From NCBI GenBank assembly GCA_024236415.1, contig JACKKN010000004.1:141001-205000 (forward strand): 64,000 nucleotides of DNA, in the 5' to 3' direction. This document shows, piece by piece, positions 60,902-64,000 of the stretch; the stretch's first letter is position 1; each line of letters opens with the position of its first letter. Source of the stretch: Hyphomicrobiales bacterium. GTDB taxonomy: Bacteria; Pseudomonadota; Alphaproteobacteria; Rhodospirillales; JACKKN01. Below the pieces are notes generated by a model, which was given only the letters and a program-made list of their open reading frames with translations, made no database searches and was not told where the DNA came from. The position numbers and the translations under genes were made by a program.

Positions 60902-61389
60902 CCGCCGCCGTGCTGCGCGCCGAGACGGACGCCGACATGGCCGAGGTGCGCGACCTGTTCCGGGAATACCAGCAGTGGCTGGGGGTCGACCTGTGCTTCC
61001 AGGACTTCGAGACCGAACTGCGCACCCTGCCCGGCAAGTACGCGCCGCCCAGGGGGCGCATCCTGCTGGCCCGGGACGGCGAGCGGGCCGCCGGCTGCGT
61101 TGCCCTGTGGCCCCTGGACGCCGGCGCCAACGGCCCCGGCGCCTGTGAGATGAAGCGCCTGTACGTGCGCCCGGACTGGCGCGGCACCGGCCTGGGGCGG
61201 CGCCTGGCCGAGGCCATCGTCGCCGCGGCGCGGGAGATCGGCTACCGCCGCATGCGCCTGGACAGCCTGGACCGGCTGACCGCCGCCCTGGCCCTGTACC
61301 GCGACATGGGGTTCCGCCGGATCGACGCCTACTACCACAACCCCGAGGACGGCGTGGTGTACATGGAGCTGGACCTGTCCGGCGGCTGA
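60898..61389 (+). CDS. GNAT-family N-acetyltransferase
   Basis: A 163-aa protein from GTG 60898, overlapping the phzF-like stop. CEMKRLYVRPDWRGTGLGRRLAEAIVAAAREIGYRRMRLDS contains the acetyl-CoA pyrophosphate loop (R/Q-x-x-G-x-G/A form, RGTGLG). LALYRDMGFRRID is the typical last motif. The acceptor is unknown. Last gene of the alaX-led run before the tandem repeat at 61443. Confidence 0.88.
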   Translation: MTAAVLRAETDADMAEVRDLFREYQQWLGVDLCFQDFETELRTLPGKYAPPRGRILLARDGERAAGCVALWPLDAGANGPGACEMKRLYVRPDWRGTGLGRRLAEAIVAAAREIGYRRMRLDSLDRLTAALALYRDMGFRRIDAYYHNPEDGVVYMELDLSGG

Positions 61390-61442
61390 CCCGCAGGTGG
61401 GGCCTTCGCGGCGGCGCCGGAATGTGGCAGATTCGCCCAGGA

Positions 61443-61490
61443 CCTCGACCGCACTTGTCCTCGACCACACATGTCCTCGACCTCACATGC
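61443..61490. repeat. Three 16-bp tandem repeats before the FemAB-like gene
   Basis: Units at 61443-61458, 61459-61474 and 61475-61490 all follow CCTCGACC-N-CAC-W-TG-Y. The third runs into the start region of the next gene (ATG 61487 or 61502). It could be an operator array or a slipping tract altering start use. Confidence 0.7.
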
Positions 61491-61501
61491 GGGAACACGC
61501 C

Positions 61502-62656
61502 ATGGCGGCGGCACAACCGAGCCCCATTCTGGAAACGGCGCGCGACCTGCGCGACCTGCGCCTGCGCAAGGCGGACTGGGACGACCTGGCGCGCGACGCC
61601 CTGGAGGCGAACGTGTTCTACGAGAGCACCTGGCTGCTGCCCCTGCTGCGCCACTTCGGGCCGGTCCCGGGCCTGCTGTTCCTGTTCGTCTACCTGCCCG
61701 GCCCCGGCGGCCCGGCCGGCCGCCGCCTGATCGGCCTGTTCCCGTTCCGCCGCGCGCCGTCGCGGCTGGGCGGGATGGCGCCGGTCTACCGCCTGTTCAA
61801 CCATCTGCTGGTCTACCTGTGCACCCCCCTGGTGCACCGCGACCACGCCGACCTGGCCCTGGACGGCCTGCTGGACTGGATCGACGGGGCGCCCGACGGG
61901 GTGCGCCTGTTCGCCCTGTACTTCCTGGGCGGCGACGGGCCCGTGGGCCATGCCCTGGCCGACCGCCTGGCGGCGCGGCGCCAGCCGTTCTGGGTCGTCA
62001 GCTCCCACCTGCGCGCCGTGTTCTACCGCGCCGACCGAGCCGAGGACTACCTGGCCCGGGCCCTGCCGGGCAAGAAGCGCAAGGAGCTGCGGCGCCAGCG
62101 GCGGCGCCTGGAGGACCAAGGCGAGCTCGCGCTGACGGTGGCCACCGCCGATCCCGACGGGGCCTGGGTCCGCGCCTTCGTGGACCTGGAGGGCGGCGGC
62201 TGGAAGGCCGGCACGGGCAAGGCCCTGGCCAACCTGCCGGCGGGCGCGGCGTTCCTCGACGAGGCCTTCGCCGAGCTGGGCCGCCAGGGCCGGGTGCGCC
62301 TGTTCAGCCTGTGCCTGGACGGCCGCCCGGTGGCCATGAAGTGCAACCTGGAGGCCGCCGACGGCGAGGGCGCCTTCGCCTTCAAGATCGCCCACGACCC
62401 GGCCTTCGCCGCCCAGTCCCCCGGCGTGCTGCTGGAGCTGGAGAACATCGCCGACCTGCACGCCCGGTCCGACGCGCCGGCCTGGATGGACTCCTGCGCC
62501 GACCCCGACCACCCCATGATCGACCACCTGTGGCCCGATCGCCGCAGCATCGTCTACGCCCTGTGCGCCAGCCGCGGAATGCGGGGCCGGTTCTTGATCT
62601 GGCTGCTGCGGACGGCGCCGCGGCTGACCGCGCGGAGGCGGCGACATGACGGCTAG
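61502..62656 (+). CDS. FemAB/BioF2-like GNAT acetyltransferase
   Basis: A 384-aa protein. ATG 61502 is preferred (GGGAAC upstream); ATG 61487 adds five residues and overlaps the repeat. It has ANVFYESTWLLPLLRHF near the start, the basic helix KKRKELRRQRRRLEDQG, then AFVDLEGGGWKAGTGKAL and VRLFSLCLDGRPVAMKCNLE. These are features of the Acetyltransf_6 (BioF2-like) group, related to FemAB, which occurs in cell-envelope and exopolysaccharide loci. Substrate unknown. The next gene starts within its last codons. Confidence 0.75.
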   Translation: MAAAQPSPILETARDLRDLRLRKADWDDLARDALEANVFYESTWLLPLLRHFGPVPGLLFLFVYLPGPGGPAGRRLIGLFPFRRAPSRLGGMAPVYRLFNHLLVYLCTPLVHRDHADLALDGLLDWIDGAPDGVRLFALYFLGGDGPVGHALADRLAARRQPFWVVSSHLRAVFYRADRAEDYLARALPGKKRKELRRQRRRLEDQGELALTVATADPDGAWVRAFVDLEGGGWKAGTGKALANLPAGAAFLDEAFAELGRQGRVRLFSLCLDGRPVAMKCNLEAADGEGAFAFKIAHDPAFAAQSPGVLLELENIADLHARSDAPAWMDSCADPDHPMIDHLWPDRRSIVYALCASRGMRGRFLIWLLRTAPRLTARRRRHDG

Positions 62657-63503
62657 GCGGCGCTACCTGACCGTCGACCCGGCGGTGTTCCTGGACGGCT
62701 TTCCCGAGCGGCACTTCCGCGTCGGGCACACCCTGGTCGGCCACCCGCTGCTGTCCCTGGACCGGCTGCTGGACCTGGCGCGGCGCCTGCCGGCGCCGCT
62801 GGTGGAGTACAACGGCGGCGACGTCCAGGTGTGCCAGGACCCGGCGACCACGCCGCGCACCGGCCTGTCGCTGGAGGAGACCGTCCGCCACATCGACACC
62901 TGCGGCTCGTGGGTGGCCCTGAAATACGTCGAATACGACCCCGCCTACCGCCAGTTGTTGCACGACTGCATCGCCGAGGTGGCGGACCTGGCGCGGCAGC
63001 GGCGCGACGGCCTGCACCAGCTGGAATGCTACATCTTCATCTCCTCGCCGGGGGCGGTGACCCCGTTCCACTTCGACGACGAGCACAACTTCCTGCTCCA
63101 GGTCCAGGGCTGGAAGACCATGCACGTGTGGCACCGCGACTCCCCCGGGGCGGTCACCGCCGCCGACATCGAGCTGTCCTACACCGGGGCGGCGCGCAAC
63201 CTGCCCTACCGCCCGGCGGTGGAGAGCCCCGACGACGTCTACACCCTCAGCCCCGGCCAGGGCCTGCACGTGCCCGTGCACACGCCGCACTGGGTGCGGG
63301 TCGGCGACCAGGTCTCGGTCTCGTTCAGCGTCACCTTCCGCTCCCGCGCCCTGGCGCGCGAGGCGGCGGTGCACTGGGTCAACGGTCGGTTGCGCCGCCG
63401 CGGCCTGGAACCGCGGCCCTACGGCGACTCGGCGGCCGTGGACTGGGCCAAGTTCATGGCCGCCCGCCTGGCCCGCCGGGCCGCCCGGCTGCGGCGCTAT
63501 TGA
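62646..63503 (+). CDS. Cupin-like (JmjC/cupin_8) Fe(II)-type oxygenase-like protein
   Basis: A 285-aa protein. The metal motif HFD lies in TPFHFDDEHNFLLQVQGWK (about residues 141-143) and a distal His in GLHVPVHTPHWVRVGD (about 218), the H-x-D...H triad of 2-oxoglutarate-dependent oxygenases of the cupin_8 type. The C-terminus is strongly basic. It overlaps the acetyltransferase gene by 11 bp, implying a shared function, possibly hydroxylation and acylation of a common surface molecule. No substrate can be named. Confidence 0.78.
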   Translation: MTARRRYLTVDPAVFLDGFPERHFRVGHTLVGHPLLSLDRLLDLARRLPAPLVEYNGGDVQVCQDPATTPRTGLSLEETVRHIDTCGSWVALKYVEYDPAYRQLLHDCIAEVADLARQRRDGLHQLECYIFISSPGAVTPFHFDDEHNFLLQVQGWKTMHVWHRDSPGAVTAADIELSYTGAARNLPYRPAVESPDDVYTLSPGQGLHVPVHTPHWVRVGDQVSVSFSVTFRSRALAREAAVHWVNGRLRRRGLEPRPYGDSAAVDWAKFMAARLARRAARLRRY

Positions 63504-63611
63504 CCACCCGCCCGCCTCGGGCCGCCGCACCTTGTGCCGCCGTCCCGGGGCCGGTATGAAGGGGCGGGGGGCCGTCGCGCCCCGCCCCGACGACCGGAAC
63601 CAGGACCGCCC

Positions 63612-64000
63612 ATGCGCCCCACCGCCTTGACCGTTCTCCTCCTGCTGCTGGCCGCTGCGGTGCCGGCCGCCGGCTCGGAATCGGCGCCGCCGGCCGCCGA
63701 CGGCCCGCCGCGGGTGCAACTGGCCGCCTTCATGGCGCCGCTGGCGCAAAGCAAGCTGACCTCGGCCCGGGCCACGCCCCTGAGCCTGATCCTGACCGTG
63801 GCCGAGGGCGCCGACGTGGGCGACCTGTGCCAGATCTCGCCACGCCTGCGCGACGCCCTGCTGGCCGAGCTGTACGAGCGGCCGATCCCCGTGGACCGGC
63901 ACCGGCGGCCGGACCTGACCGGGCTGGACGAGCGCTTCCGCCAGGTCATCAACGGGGTGGTGGGGACGCCGGCGGTGGCGTCGGTCCTCGTCATGCACGG
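63612..64000 (+). CDS. Exported protein, 3' end outside the window
   Basis: The first about 129 residues only. Residues 1-22 form a signal peptide (ALTVLLLLLAAAVPAAGS). The visible mature part (VQLAAFMAPLAQSKLTSARATPLSLILTVAEGADVGDLCQISPRLRDALLAEL) may continue as a small periplasmic or flagellar-basal-body-associated-like protein, but I cannot assign it. ATG 63612 has a GGACC-type purine stretch upstream only. Confidence 0.6.
   Translation, partial: MRPTALTVLLLLLAAAVPAAGSESAPPAADGPPRVQLAAFMAPLAQSKLTSARATPLSLILTVAEGADVGDLCQISPRLRDALLAELYERPIPVDRHRRPDLTGLDERFRQVINGVVGTPAVASVLVMH

Overview
The window is 64 kb of very GC-rich DNA with dense, often stop/start-overlapping genes. It looks like an alphaproteobacterium, probably a Rhodospirillales-type lineage. 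The grounds are a glnB-glnA pair behind a sigma-54 promoter, a monomeric NADP isocitrate dehydrogenase, a TTAA-N7-TTAA CtrA-type site, TRAP transport genes and a bacterial cereblon-like (CULT) protein. This placement is inference from gene content; there is no rRNA in the window and only one tRNA, tRNA-His(GTG).

Region 1 (1-11.8 kb) is quorum sensing next to a small secondary-metabolism locus. It holds the 3' end of a LuxR regulator, a complete LuxI-type acyl-homoserine-lactone synthase, a 61-aa protein translationally coupled to it, and another small protein. Then come a GT-A-like glycosyltransferase, a 2,029-aa one-module lipopeptide synthetase (FAAL-ACP-C-A-PCP-TE), its Sfp-type phosphopantetheinyl transferase, and a patatin phospholipase with two cyclic-nucleotide-binding domains. 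Two near-matching 18-bp palindromes, before luxI and before the small protein gene, look like lux boxes. A perfect CtrA-type site sits just ahead of the luxI ribosome binding site.

Region 2 (11.8-33.3 kb) is an exopolysaccharide locus of the kind named after PEP-CTERM/XrtA systems. manC and cysC run leftward. Rightward runs a Tat-exported Cys-rich protein, a PqqD-like chaperone, an HprK-related kinase and a nucleotidyltransferase (the HPr-rel-A set). These are followed by the priming sugar transferase, the PrsK/PrsR two-component pair, a UDP-uronate epimerase and dehydrogenase, GmhA and HldE, two family-specific glycosyltransferases and two beta-helix proteins. No exosortase and no PEP-CTERM protein is present. 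A good sigma-54 promoter and an upstream dyad precede the Cys-rich gene, and PrsR carries the GAFTGA motif needed to work with sigma-54.

Region 3 (33.3-55.6 kb) is mainly housekeeping: two hotdog thioesterases, isocitrate dehydrogenase, a CoA transferase, class II aldolase, a VOC protein, an MlaF-like ATPase, enoyl-CoA hydratase and a DctPQM TRAP transporter. It also has a HerA-like ATPase, glnA, glnB, an aminotransferase, a lipoprotein and an outer-membrane-like protein. Three REP-like palindromic elements lie between genes.

Region 4 (55.6-64 kb) has tRNA-His, two small unknown proteins, a cold shock protein, the CULT protein, and a tight rightward run: AlaX editing protein, tartrate/malate-type dehydrogenase, PhzF, GNAT, a FemAB/BioF2-like acetyltransferase, a cupin-like protein and a truncated secreted protein at the right edge.
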